DNA of 22,081 nucleotides from JASMTM01 sp046483075 (GCA_046483075.1 JAWODV010000021.1:1-22081); one strand, 5' to 3'. Positions 1 to 7,677 are shown, counted from the first letter of the stretch. Made by a program: numbers and translations. The notes: generated by a model from the sequence alone, not told the origin.

Positions 1-33
1 AATCCCTAAAGAATAAGCACAAACTCTGAACCA

Positions 34-71
34 TTCGGAACTTCCGAAGAGTTGCACACACGAGGTAATAC
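34..71 (+). promoter_or_regulatory. Leader with palindrome and CACACACGAGG ribosome-binding motif before the portal gene
   Basis: Positions 34-48 form a near-perfect palindrome (TTCGGAA, one base, TTCCGAA). It is followed by CACACACGAGG at 55-65, seven bases before the portal ATG. GAGG is the likely Shine-Dalgarno core. The same CA-rich leader recurs before the genes at 6421 and 17464, so it probably marks the start of a transcription unit or a shared translation enhancer. No clear -10/-35 pair is visible in the short stretch available. Confidence 0.5.
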
Positions 72-2150
72 ATGTCCGATAATGCTATCGTTCGTGAATA
101 TAGCGAACAATACCAAGACGCTTGGTATGCATGCAATCCTTTCTATCCATTAGCTGATAGAGATTTACGCGCATATCTTGGAGATCAGTGGAATGAACAA
201 GAAAAACAAATGCTTTTTGATGAGGGAAGAAATGCTTATGTTTTCAACTTAATCCGTAAAAATATCAATCTTATTACAGGATATCAACGAAAGCATAGGC
301 TTAGCTCTGTTGTTGTTCCAATAGAAAACTCTGACCAATTAATAGCTGATCAATATTCTCAACTTCTTTTATATGCTCTTAATAGTGGCGAAGGATATCA
401 CTATATATCAGAAGCTTTTGGAGGCGCTCTTAAAACAGGAATTAATCTTTTAAATATCTGGATGGATTATAGAGATGATCCTATTAACGGAGATATCAAA
501 TACGGACGGGATCCATACTGTGGCTTTATTACAGATCCATATTGGACAAAACTAGATTTTTCAGACTGCTCGTATGTAATTAAAAGAAAATACTTATCTT
601 ATGAGCAAGCTTGTTCTCTTTTACCAGGCCAAGAAAAAGATCTTAAAATGTTAGTGAAACAAGGATGGTCACGAGACGATAAGTTTAACTGGCTTCCTTA
701 TCAACGTCAGCCTGACGGAGAAGATTTTTTAGCTTATAACGAATATTACAAACAAGGGTGGGAAATGATTCCCGCTATTGTAGATGAAGAAACAGGGGAA
801 TATACAGAATGGGAAGGAAATGAAGAGGGGTTGCGTTTCTTTCTACAAAACTATCCTCAACTAAAGTTAGTAAAACGACCAAAACAATATATTGAGAGCA
901 ATATCATCGTAAATGATACCTATATGCGCACTGAAAGGAATCAATATGGATTAAACGAATATCCGTTTGTGCCTTTGGTAGGAATATTTGAACCAGAATG
1001 CGAACTTTGGGATTTAAAATTACAATCTTTAGTGCGACCTCAAATTGATTCTCAAAAAGAAGCAAATCGAAGGCGTTCTCAGATGATTGATATATTGGAC
1101 TCTAATATCAATTCTGGTTGGGTAGCCAAAAAATCTGCTGTAGTAAATCCTCGTTCATTATACCAGTCTTCTCAAGGTAAAGTAGTTTTTTTAGAAGATG
1201 ATGCAGAGGCAGGAGATATAACAAAAATTCAGCCTGCTCAGCTTCCACAAGGGATGTTCGAACTTCAAAGACAGTTTGACCAAGATACTATGACAATTAT
1301 GGGAATAAATGATGCTAATTTTGGGATGACTGAAAATGCTCAAGAATCGGGTATTATGATGATGCTTCGCCAAGGAGCTTCAATTGTTAACCTTCAAGAT
1401 ATTTTTGATAACCTTCGTTATGCACAAAAACAAATTTCTAAAAAAACTATTAAATTAATTCAAACATGGAAACCAGAAAAGATTCAAAGAATAATTAACC
1501 AGCAGGTTTCTGAAAACTTTTTTGACATGGATGCAACAAAATACGATGTCAGTATTCAAGAAGGTGTTCTAACAGATACTCAAAAACAAATCTATTTCCA
1601 TCAACTTACAGATCTATATCAATTAACGGGAGGACCGCAAAGTAGCGTAGTAACACCTACAATGTTAGCAAAAGCAGCGCCATTACAAGGAAAATCCCAG
1701 TTCAATCAAGAGATAGAACAAAATCAAAAAATGCAGCAACAGCAAGCTCAAGAACAACAACAAATAGCACAACAAAAACTTCAATCTGAATTGGAATATA
1801 ACAAAGCAGCAAGCATTGATAAATTAGCCATGGCACAGGAAAGAAAAGGAAGAACCCAAAGTGATTTGGCTCTTTCAACAGAGCGTATATCAGAATCTGA
1901 ACAAAATAGAGCTCAAGCAGCATTAGATAAGGCAAAAACAATGGTTGAAATTTCGAAGATGAACGATGAAAGAATAATGCAAGTATGGAGATACGTCAAT
2001 GAATTAGAAAGGCAAGAGATAACTGATAGGGAACTTATAGGTCAAAAAGTTTCTTTACAAGCTAAAGGGATTGAGGAGGAAGTTGAGAAAGAAAATGTTC
2101 AATCTCCTTCTGAAAAAGGAGTGACTTACGACTCATTGGGAGGGTTGTGA
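72..2150 (+). CDS. Portal protein (P22-like)
   Basis: This is a probable portal protein, the dodecameric ring at one capsid vertex through which DNA is packaged and ejected. The 692-residue length is close to P22 gp1 (725). The N-terminal region has the P22-type portal pattern: a QWNEQEKQ segment near residue 40, then a run of Asn, Ile and Arg residues leading to NLITGYQRKHR near residues 64-76. Residues of about 545-690 are very rich in Gln, Glu, Lys and Ala and read as a long helical coiled coil, matching the C-terminal barrel of P22-type portals. The ATG follows CACACACGAGG. Its TGA stop overlaps a tiny downstream ATG (TGATG). It lies just upstream of scaffold-like and capsid genes, the normal phage order; the terminase genes should lie upstream of the window. 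The family call is from recall and gene order. Confidence 0.85.
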   Translation: MSDNAIVREYSEQYQDAWYACNPFYPLADRDLRAYLGDQWNEQEKQMLFDEGRNAYVFNLIRKNINLITGYQRKHRLSSVVVPIENSDQLIADQYSQLLLYALNSGEGYHYISEAFGGALKTGINLLNIWMDYRDDPINGDIKYGRDPYCGFITDPYWTKLDFSDCSYVIKRKYLSYEQACSLLPGQEKDLKMLVKQGWSRDDKFNWLPYQRQPDGEDFLAYNEYYKQGWEMIPAIVDEETGEYTEWEGNEEGLRFFLQNYPQLKLVKRPKQYIESNIIVNDTYMRTERNQYGLNEYPFVPLVGIFEPECELWDLKLQSLVRPQIDSQKEANRRRSQMIDILDSNINSGWVAKKSAVVNPRSLYQSSQGKVVFLEDDAEAGDITKIQPAQLPQGMFELQRQFDQDTMTIMGINDANFGMTENAQESGIMMMLRQGASIVNLQDIFDNLRYAQKQISKKTIKLIQTWKPEKIQRIINQQVSENFFDMDATKYDVSIQEGVLTDTQKQIYFHQLTDLYQLTGGPQSSVVTPTMLAKAAPLQGKSQFNQEIEQNQKMQQQQAQEQQQIAQQKLQSELEYNKAASIDKLAMAQERKGRTQSDLALSTERISESEQNRAQAALDKAKTMVEISKMNDERIMQVWRYVNELERQEITDRELIGQKVSLQAKGIEEEVEKENVQSPSEKGVTYDSLGGL

Positions 2151-2277
2151 TGAACCTAGTGAGTTTTAACGAATCTTCTAATGTTAAACTATATTTTTTA
2201 GAGGAAGTATGAATAGTCATATGACATCCTCATAAGATTAGCGAATAAAATGCAGCAACAACCTTCGGAGGTATGAA

Positions 2278-2433
2278 ATGAAAAGCAAACTAAAGGACAA
2301 TACACATTCTAGTCCTGTAAAAAGCATCCCTACAATGTCAGAAAACTATGACATGGGAAAAATGCGCTATTACTCTTGCGGTACTAAGGGATATCCATCT
2401 CAAGCTATGCAAGAGGGAAAAAAGAAAAGTTAA
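2278..2433 (+). CDS. Small hypothetical protein, 51 aa
   Basis: This short frame encodes a basic 51-residue protein that begins MKSKLKDNTHSS and ends in EGKKKS. It has a good CGGAGG Shine-Dalgarno at 2266-2271, and its TAA is followed after eleven bases by the ATG of the next gene. Position and spacing fit a real gene in the head operon. The middle is rich in Met, Tyr and Gly (YDMGKMRYYSCGTKGYP), with Lys at both ends. No domain is recognised. Being between portal and scaffold, it may be a minor head component, but that is inference from position only. Confidence 0.55.
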   Translation: MKSKLKDNTHSSPVKSIPTMSENYDMGKMRYYSCGTKGYPSQAMQEGKKKS

Positions 2434-2444
2434 TGAGGTAAAAA

Positions 2445-2816
2445 ATGGTTCAACAAACTGGGGAAACTCGAGATGCAATCATAGATGAGGACAATAAGCA
2501 AATAGAAGCAATCATATCGGCCAATAAGCGTTTAAAAGATCCTTATTGGATCGTGGTATTTGCAAAACCCTCCAAGACTGATGTCGAAGGATTACCAACA
2601 CTATTGAAACATATCAAAGCCTATAAAACTAAACCAACGCCACAAGTGGGAATGATATCTGGGCGTGTTGACAATTCCAAAGGAACTGTTGATTGGGAAG
2701 TAAATATGCCACAGAGACCATTTGACTTTGATGCGTTACAAAAATATGGAGCTAAGCCCTGCGATGAGGCAATTGTTGAAACAACCACAATACCAGGAGC
2801 TTATGTAACTAAGTAG
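2445..2816 (+). CDS. Hypothetical protein in head operon, 123 aa
   Basis: A 123-residue soluble protein with no signal peptide or membrane segment. It starts MVQQTGETRDAIIDED after a GAGG-type ribosome-binding site. A hydrophobic strand (PYWIVVFAKPSK, residues about 33-44) and a later GMISGRVDNSKGTVDWEVNMP segment suggest a small alpha/beta or beta fold. I do not recognise a family. It lies between the portal and the scaffold candidate, and the 11-base gap to the 51-aa gene supports co-translation. A role in head assembly is possible from position, but nothing in the sequence fixes it. Confidence 0.7.
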   Translation: MVQQTGETRDAIIDEDNKQIEAIISANKRLKDPYWIVVFAKPSKTDVEGLPTLLKHIKAYKTKPTPQVGMISGRVDNSKGTVDWEVNMPQRPFDFDALQKYGAKPCDEAIVETTTIPGAYVTK

Positions 2817-2829
2817 TGCCGCCGACTTA

Positions 2830-2865
2830 AGCCGTTAATCCGAGAACCACGGAGGCTAAACGGGC
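2830..2865 (+). other. Alternative hairpins in the gap before the scaffold-like gene
   Basis: The 76-base gap between two head genes can fold in two ways. TCCG (2839-2842) pairs with CGGA (2850-2853), and outside it either AGCC (2830-2833) pairs with GGCT (2854-2857) or CCGTT (2832-2836) pairs with AACGG (2859-2863). No T-run follows, so it is not a standard intrinsic terminator. It may be an RNA-processing or translation-control hairpin. The next gene follows a GGGAGACACACACA leader. Confidence 0.3.
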
Positions 2866-2892
2866 GAACAAAAAATAAGGGAGACACACACA

Positions 2893-3576
2893 ATGAATGA
2901 AGAACCTAATGTTTCGGGCGAAACAATAAATCAGGAAGCCGCCGTTCCAACCCCTGTTGAGACGGGTGATAATCAATCAGTTGTAGAGAACCAAGAAGTT
3001 CAACAAGAAGAACAATCTGAAAATGTTCCTCTGTCTGCATTACAAGCTGAAAGATCTAAAAGACAACAGGTGGAAGAAAGACTTCGAATGGTAGAGGATC
3101 ATTTGGCGTTAAATCAAGCTCAACAATCAAAACCTCAGCCTAAAGACGAGTTTGAGGGTCTTGATGAAGGTGATGTCATGACAGTAGGAGATTTTAAAAA
3201 GCTCTCTTCGAAGATGGCAAATCAATTTCAGATGACACTTGAAGAGCTGAAAATGACGCAAAAACATCCAGATTATCAGGAAGTAATTACTAAATATTTA
3301 CCCGATGTATTGAAACAAAACCCAGGTCTTAAACATACCCTACAAAAAACTCAAGACTATGAACTTGCTTACTATTTAGCAAAAAATTCCGACACCTTTC
3401 GGAAAGAGAATAAGAAAAGTAAAAAATCTGCTGATGCACAACGCATAGTTGAAAATTCTCAAAGAGCCGGCAGTTTATCCAGCACAGGAGCCACTTCTCC
3501 TATTTCTCAAGCTAAGCGTTACAAGGACATGTCAGACAAAGAGTTCATGGAATTGATGAATAAGAACATGGGATAA
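2893..3576 (+). CDS. Putative capsid scaffolding protein
   Basis: This 227-residue protein has the composition of a head scaffold: an acidic, Glu/Gln/Val-rich N-terminal third, a predicted coiled coil (residues about 50-85, with LQAERSKRQQVEERLRMVE), and a charged helical centre. It ends in a basic, Ser-rich stretch and a short amphipathic C-terminus (DKEFMELMNKNMG), as expected for the coat-binding tail of scaffolds. There is no enzyme motif. It lies directly before the capsid gene, with a 19-base gap that carries TAGGAGA as ribosome-binding site. Scaffolds would organise coat subunits in the procapsid and leave before or during packaging. Scaffolds have little sequence conservation, so the call rests on composition, size and position. 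Confidence 0.7.
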   Translation: MNEEPNVSGETINQEAAVPTPVETGDNQSVVENQEVQQEEQSENVPLSALQAERSKRQQVEERLRMVEDHLALNQAQQSKPQPKDEFEGLDEGDVMTVGDFKKLSSKMANQFQMTLEELKMTQKHPDYQEVITKYLPDVLKQNPGLKHTLQKTQDYELAYYLAKNSDTFRKENKKSKKSADAQRIVENSQRAGSLSSTGATSPISQAKRYKDMSDKEFMELMNKNMG

Positions 3577-3595
3577 CACTTTTAGGAGACAAACC

Positions 3596-3856
3596 ATGAC
3601 CATGACAACTACAGCAGTGTTGCCGCCAGCGGTTCGGGAATATTACGACAGACTTTTGTTGATTACAGCGTATCCTACGCTAATTCATACAAAATTTGCA
3701 CAACGTAGAATTCTTCCTGAGAAAAATGGCGACACCATTGTGTTTAGAAGATATTCTAAACTTGATACTGTACCTATTCCAGTAAATGATGGAATAACTC
3801 CTCCGGGAGCACCTCTTTCTGCAACAGATATCAAGGCTAGAATAGATTTCTACGGT
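3596..3856 (+). CDS. Major capsid protein, N4-gp56 family, exon 1
   Basis: This is the first 87 codons of the major capsid protein, which forms the icosahedral shell. It begins MTMTTTAVLPPAVREYYDR, and the segment KFAQRRILPEKNGDTIVFRR followed by PLVNDG-like residues (PIPVNDGITPPG) is the hallmark of N4-gp56-type coat proteins. Read without splicing, the frame runs eight codons into the intron and stops at TAA 3881-3883, giving a truncated 95-residue product. The exon ends at FYG (U3856), exactly where the intron guide sequence can pair. Joined to 4967-5647 it gives a continuous 313-residue protein with the junction RIDFYG-NFVTITNQV, which fits the family. TAGGAGA upstream is the ribosome-binding site. 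Confidence 0.88.
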
Positions 3857-4966
3857 AAAGAGGAGTATGAACTTGTTGCATAATAATTGCCGTAGTAAAA
3901 TATTACTGAATTCGGGGAAACTCCGCAAAGGACAATCCCGAGCCAATCCGAAACGGAAGGTGTAGAGACTATGTTTAAAAATAAATTAGAATTCAAAGGA
4001 GCGATAATAGGAACATTACTAGGAGATGCTTCTCTTATAAAAAGAGAAAGCGGTTCTTCTTATTTAAAAGTTACGCATTGTAAAAAAGATCAAGAATATC
4101 TTTATTATAAGGCTAATATTTTAAATTGGTTAAATAAAACTAAATGTAGTGAAGGAATCTCAAAATTAAACGGAAAAGAGTATCCTTATGTAGTTGCGAC
4201 CACTAAATCCCATCCTTTATATAGTTCATTGTATGAGCATATGTATTACAACGGTCATAAAACCGTTAACGAACATATAATGAAATGCTTAACCCCATTA
4301 GGATTAGCATTATGGTATCAAGATGATGGAACCTTTGCTGGAGAACAAGGATATAGATGCCCTTATATTTGTTCCCACGCTTTTAACCAAACAGAAAATG
4401 AACTATTATCACGAATGATTTTTAAAAAATTTGGTATAACTTTTCGAGTTTTAAGAAAAAATGTAAAAGATAAAACATATTATTGGCTTAGATTGCGAAG
4501 AAAAGATAGAGAAAAGTTTTTTGAAATAATCAAACCTTATATTCAAGAATGTATGAAAAGAAAAATTGATGATAAATATTACATATCTGATAAAAAATAT
4601 TTTGAAAAAGCATTTATTAAATGCGCTATATGTAAAAAAGAGATTGAAATAAATGCAAAATCGCAAAGAACTATTTGTGAAGAATGTCAGTTATCTCAAC
4701 GGAATGATGGTCATCAAAAATATTACGAAGAAAAGAAAAAAGATCGTAAATTTACATGCATTCAATGTGGGAAAACTTTTATAAGAAAACCTGGAAAAAA
4801 TACCGTTCACTGTAGTAGAAAATGTTCTGGTATTACACATTCTAATTTATATAAAAACAAAAGAAGTAATGCACATTCAACAAATGTGAAGATATAGTCC
4901 GACCCTTATAGTAATATAAGGAGCTAGCAGAAATGCCTAGCCGCCCGAAAGGGTAGTAACAAAAAG
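3857..4966 (+). ncRNA. Group I self-splicing intron in the capsid gene
   Basis: Boundaries follow from pairing. Exon CTACGGT (3850-3856) pairs with the internal guide GCCGTAG (3889-3895), leaving the diagnostic U-G wobble at the 5' site. AATT at 3885-3888 can pair with exon-2 AATT (4967-4970) as P10, so the intron ends in G4966. Core elements are visible. P4 is CGGG 3913-3916 with CCCG 3937-3940. P5 is TCC/GGA. P6a is TCCG-AAA-CGGA (3947-3957). P7 is GACTA 3967-3971 with TAGTC 4895-4899 inside AAGATATAGTCC, the classic S element. Three 3' hairpins carry GNRA loops: GTAA at 4911-4914, GAAA at 4931-4934 (a CA/TG pair plus a bulge) and GAAA at 4947-4950. The length, 1110 nt, is a multiple of three. 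Subgroup (IA-like) is inferred only. Confidence 0.9.
3971..4897 (+). CDS. LAGLIDADG homing endonuclease in the capsid intron
   Basis: A 308-residue intron-encoded endonuclease that would cut intronless capsid alleles so repair copies the intron in. Two LAGLIDADG-type helices are visible: GAIIGTLLGDASL (residues about 10-22) and LTPLGLALWYQDDGTF (107-122), each ending in an acidic catalytic position. So it is probably an active two-motif monomer. After a basic DNA-binding stretch come two Cys4 zinc-finger-like motifs: C218/C221/C236/C239 and C263/C266/C281/C285. The ATG at 3971 shares its first base with the P7 strand, and the TAG stop lies inside the other P7 strand, so the gene sits entirely in the P8-side loop. 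GGAAGG at 3955-3960 may be the ribosome-binding site but is partly within P6. It is more AT-rich than the capsid exons. No inactivating change is seen. Confidence 0.88.
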   Translation: MFKNKLEFKGAIIGTLLGDASLIKRESGSSYLKVTHCKKDQEYLYYKANILNWLNKTKCSEGISKLNGKEYPYVVATTKSHPLYSSLYEHMYYNGHKTVNEHIMKCLTPLGLALWYQDDGTFAGEQGYRCPYICSHAFNQTENELLSRMIFKKFGITFRVLRKNVKDKTYYWLRLRRKDREKFFEIIKPYIQECMKRKIDDKYYISDKKYFEKAFIKCAICKKEIEINAKSQRTICEECQLSQRNDGHQKYYEEKKKDRKFTCIQCGKTFIRKPGKNTVHCSRKCSGITHSNLYKNKRSNAHSTNVKI

Positions 4967-5647
4967 AATTTCGTAACAATAACTAACCAAGTTCAGCTTA
5001 CAGTTGAGGACCGTGTTCTCAATGAAGGATCTAAACTTTTAGCACAAAACTTGGCTCAAACTATAGACGAAGTTACTAGAGACGTTCTCGCAAGTACTAG
5101 TTCTGTAAACCAATGTGATAATGGATTTAATGGAAATACACCTACAGAATTAACTAAAGCTGATATTGATGCAGCCGTAAAAACTTTGCTTGGAAACGAC
5201 GCAGAAATGATTTCAGAAGTAGTGACAGGAACTAACGCTTATGCGACAAGTCCTGTTCGACCTGCTTTCTGGGGTTATATCGACACTGATTTACTTGATG
5301 ACTTAGAAGCAGTAGCTAACTTTGTCAACTCAAGTAATTATGCATCTCAACAAACAGTATTAGACTCAGAATGGGGCTCAACTGGCAATGTCAGATGGCT
5401 TTATACATCAGTGGGCAGTGTAAGTTCTGCTGCAACACCAGTCTATAACAACATTATTGTTGGGAAAGAGGCTTACGCCGTAGTTCATTTAAAATCAGAA
5501 ACAGGTAATTTCTATGTTAAGCCTCTAGGTTCTGCTGGGTCTGCCGATCCATTAGATCAAAGAGGATCTATCGGTTGGGATCACCCATTCGTTTCTAGAA
5601 TACTAAATGATTCATTTATGATAAATCTTATGAGCACCCATTCTTAG
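4967..5647 (+). CDS. Major capsid protein, N4-gp56 family, exon 2
   Basis: This exon provides the last 226 residues of the capsid protein. It opens NFVTITNQVQLTVEDRVLNEG and has no start codon of its own with a ribosome-binding site; a TTG at 5051 is internal. Family features include the helix LAQNLAQTIDEVTRDVLAS, the segment SPVRPAFWGYIDTDLLDDLE (typical of N4-gp56 proteins), and a C-terminal beta-rich part with GKEAYAVVHLKSETGNFYVKPLG and a final WDHPFVSRILNDSFMINL. The exon joins in phase with 3596-3856 (both split sites fall between codons). The stop lies in the left arm of a perfect inverted repeat. The shell protein would be useless without splicing, since the insertion site is inside the conserved core. 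Confidence 0.88.
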   Translation, partial: NFVTITNQVQLTVEDRVLNEGSKLLAQNLAQTIDEVTRDVLASTSSVNQCDNGFNGNTPTELTKADIDAAVKTLLGNDAEMISEVVTGTNAYATSPVRPAFWGYIDTDLLDDLEAVANFVNSSNYASQQTVLDSEWGSTGNVRWLYTSVGSVSSAATPVYNNIIVGKEAYAVVHLKSETGNFYVKPLGSAGSADPLDQRGSIGWDHPFVSRILNDSFMINLMSTHS

Positions 5648-5670
5648 GTCTACACAAAATCCTAAGAATG
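5639..5670 (+). terminator. Perfect 10-bp inverted repeat overlapping the capsid stop codon
   Basis: CATTCTTAGG (5639-5648) and CCTAAGAATG (5661-5670) form a perfect 10-bp stem with a 12-base loop. The capsid TAG stop is inside the left arm. TAATTTT follows, a weak T-run, so this could be a leaky intrinsic terminator or an RNA-end stabiliser that separates the highly made capsid message from downstream genes. Confidence 0.5.
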
Positions 5671-5738
5671 TAATTTTGCCATCAGTGTCATATGAATGTG
5701 CATAAGAAAAAACGTAAATAAATCAGGAGGTTAATATT

Positions 5739-6341
5739 ATGTCACAAATGAAAGTTTGGGGATGGACTAATCCTGCAGCTGCCGTTGTTAGAAATGAAAG
5801 CGTAGGATTTACAGTCGATCAAATTACTGTAACAAATGTAACAGATGGAGTCCAATATTACTGGGATTCATCTATGACTGATGGTTATTACGTAACAGTT
5901 GATACTGGCGCAGTAACCACATCTAATGGTTTTACACCATTAGCACAATCTACAGCAGTAGGAGCTACTATCAGTGGTTTCACTAATGCAAACCCTGGGG
6001 TAATCACAGTAAACGATACTGGAGCCTTTGGATTTGCTGCTGGAGACACAATCAAAGTATCTGAATTAGCAGATGATGGCACAGGAGACGCTAGCTTAAA
6101 TAATACATTTACTATCGCTTCTATCTCTGCAACAACAATAACTCTCGTAGAAGATACCACAGTAACTGGATATAGCGTGTATGTATCTGGCGGTATGGTA
6201 ACTAGAGTTAGCGATACTGATGGAAATCCAATTCCAACAGAGAACCATGCAATCCAAGGAATTACTTTAGGAACAGGCGTTGTTGGAGGAGACAATGACG
6301 TTATGACTGCAGTAGCATTTGGATCAAACGTAGTAGTTTAA
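5739..6341 (+). CDS. Putative head decoration or structural protein with FCCH-like module
   Basis: A 200-residue beta-rich protein, Thr/Val/Gly-rich, without membrane segments. Its strong AGGAGG site lies nine bases before ATG. Residues about 76-154 (ATISGFTNANPGVITV through VYVSGGMV) form a module also found twice in the 718-aa protein at 8242, with the pattern T..NPGV.T....G...GD.I.......... SLNN.FTI. This resembles the domain that phage annotation often labels E1-FCCH-like; here it is probably a structural beta-domain, not a ubiquitin enzyme. Its place just after the capsid gene and before a strong terminator fits a head decoration or cement protein. The exact role is not proven; a head-fibre or head-tail protein remains possible. 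Confidence 0.65.
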   Translation: MSQMKVWGWTNPAAAVVRNESVGFTVDQITVTNVTDGVQYYWDSSMTDGYYVTVDTGAVTTSNGFTPLAQSTAVGATISGFTNANPGVITVNDTGAFGFAAGDTIKVSELADDGTGDASLNNTFTIASISATTITLVEDTTVTGYSVYVSGGMVTRVSDTDGNPIPTENHAIQGITLGTGVVGGDNDVMTAVAFGSNVVV

Positions 6342-6361
6342 AAGCTACAAATAAGAACCAC

Positions 6362-6398
6362 AAAGGGTTGGGGACTTAGATTCCCCTCCCTTTTCTTT
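6362..6398 (+). terminator. Strong intrinsic terminator after the capsid operon
   Basis: AAAGGG (6362-6367) and GGGG (6370-6373) pair with CCCC (6383-6386) and CCCTTT (6388-6393), and TTTTCTTT follows. It closes the capsid/decoration unit. The next leader (AAACACACACGAGG) starts right after it. Confidence 0.8.
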
Positions 6399-6401
6399 AA
6401 T

Positions 6402-6420
6402 AAACACACACGAGGTAAAT
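6402..6420 (+). promoter_or_regulatory. CACACACGAGG leader, copy 2
   Basis: AAACACACACGAGGTAAAT directly precedes the ATG at 6421. It matches the leader before the portal (CACACACGAGGTAATAC) and before the gene at 17464 (AAACACACACGAGGATACA). GAGG is the Shine-Dalgarno core. The upstream CA-run is outside ordinary ribosome-binding sequence and is the same in all three copies. Confidence 0.55.
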
Positions 6421-6780
6421 ATGAGCCAAATAAGACATCAAAATCGTCCTATAGATGACCTCCAAAAGTTGCCTATTATTGGTAGACAACCTAAGGGTGA
6501 AAAGGAAGAAAATTTCCTTCGAGAAATCTGCGAATTTGAGTTTATGAATATGGAAGAACCGGGACTTTCTAATAGATTTCCTTATGGAAATTCAAAAGAT
6601 TCACACACCTTCACTTTTTTTCACGGAGGGAAATACAAAGTCCCTAGATTTATTGCTCAATGGGTGGAATCGAGAACAACCCCTATTTGGGATTGGCGTC
6701 CAGATGGAACCGGGGGCATGCAAAAAAAAATGGTAGGCAATAAGCCACGGTTTCAAATGAGACAAGTATTTGGAGGATAA
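6421..6780 (+). CDS. Hypothetical virion-operon protein, 119 aa
   Basis: A 119-residue protein rich in Phe, Trp, Arg and Pro. It starts MSQIRHQNRPIDDLQKLP, has a charged centre (GEKEENFLREICEFEF) and a distinctive KVPRFIAQWVESRTTPIWDW segment near residues 77-96. No membrane segment, signal or enzyme motif is seen. It opens a new transcription unit just after the terminator and sits directly before the adaptor-like gene (3-base gap), so it is probably a virion or assembly protein. I do not recognise a named family. Confidence 0.65.
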   Translation: MSQIRHQNRPIDDLQKLPIIGRQPKGEKEENFLREICEFEFMNMEEPGLSNRFPYGNSKDSHTFTFFHGGKYKVPRFIAQWVESRTTPIWDWRPDGTGGMQKKMVGNKPRFQMRQVFGG

Positions 6781-6783
6781 CTT

Positions 6784-7677
6784 ATGAGTTCTTGGACCTT
6801 AGCAAACATAATGCAAAAAATTAGGCGTCATACTGGAAGATTAAGTGCTGATGATATTTCTAATACCGAACTTAAAGATAGAATTAATAAATACTATACT
6901 TTGAGATTTCCAGCAGAAGTAAAGCTGGAACAAAAGCATGTGTATTATGAATTTTTAACCAGTGCAAATCAGCCTACTTATGATGTTCCTGATACTACTT
7001 ATACTAATTATGAACCACCAGCCACAATAAATAATTTGTCTTTGCTTTGGTATCAAGATTCAGCAAAATTTAATAATGAGAATCCTCTTCAATATAATTT
7101 TACAACACCATGGACGGGAGATGGGGCTACTGTTACTTTTACAACAACAGTTCAAAGCTTTCCCATATACCCGTCTACTTTAACTATTACAGACAATACA
7201 GAAACTTTTGAAGATACCACTACCACTTACACTACTTCTGATATTTCTTTAACAGGAAGTTTGGGAGGAAGTGCAACGATAAATTATAGCACAGGCGCTA
7301 TTTCTGTAACTTTTAACGCTGCCCCTTCAGATGGGCAGAATATTTATTTAAATTATGTTCAGTTTCAACCAAATAGACCCAATGCAATCCTATATTTTGA
7401 AAACAAATTCCAATTATCTCCTGTACCTGATCAGGTTTATAGAATTCGAATGAGAGCCTATAAAATAGTTTCTGAGTTAACGGATGCTACAGATACACCA
7501 GATATAAATGAATGGGGACCTTGTATCGTATATGGAACATCATTAGGGATATTTTCTGATTATGGAGAAACAAATGCATATGCTGAGACTACTGCTTTGC
7601 ATAAAGAACAAATATCTTTGATTCTGACAAGAACAGAACAAGATCTTATGAATACTAGAACAATGCCCAAATTTTAA
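6784..7677 (+). CDS. Putative head-tail adaptor protein with inserted beta-domain
   Basis: A 297-residue protein whose N-terminal helices (IMQKIRRHTGRLSADDISNTELKDRIN... up to RFPAEVKL, residues about 8-45) resemble the first helical part of podovirus adaptor or tail-tube A proteins, which dock under the portal. Residues about 105-195 are an Ig-like beta insert (WTGDGATVTFTTTV..., then GGSATINYSTGAISVTFNAAPSDG), a module common in phage structural proteins. The C-terminal part returns to helices and ends DLMNTRTMPKF. GGAGG lies just upstream of ATG. Neighbours (capsid before, nozzle after) fit an adaptor. The family call is by fold pattern and order, so a stopper protein is an alternative. 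Confidence 0.6.
   Translation: MSSWTLANIMQKIRRHTGRLSADDISNTELKDRINKYYTLRFPAEVKLEQKHVYYEFLTSANQPTYDVPDTTYTNYEPPATINNLSLLWYQDSAKFNNENPLQYNFTTPWTGDGATVTFTTTVQSFPIYPSTLTITDNTETFEDTTTTYTTSDISLTGSLGGSATINYSTGAISVTFNAAPSDGQNIYLNYVQFQPNRPNAILYFENKFQLSPVPDQVYRIRMRAYKIVSELTDATDTPDINEWGPCIVYGTSLGIFSDYGETNAYAETTALHKEQISLILTRTEQDLMNTRTMPKF

Noticed and set aside
2150..2212. 20-aa frame after the portal gene as a real gene
   Set aside because: Too short with no own ribosome-binding site; kept only as part of the coupling observation.
3596..3883. Short stand-alone 95-aa capsid fragment
   Set aside because: The last eight codons are intron sequence; the guide-sequence pairing shows the exon ends at 3856.
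5051..5647. Separate gene starting at TTG 5051
   Set aside because: No ribosome-binding site; the frame continues upstream to 4967 and joins capsid exon 1 after intron removal.
5888..6295. Minus-strand 135-aa frame
   Set aside because: Antisense shadow of the decoration-like gene; Pro/Val/Thr composition reflects its codons.
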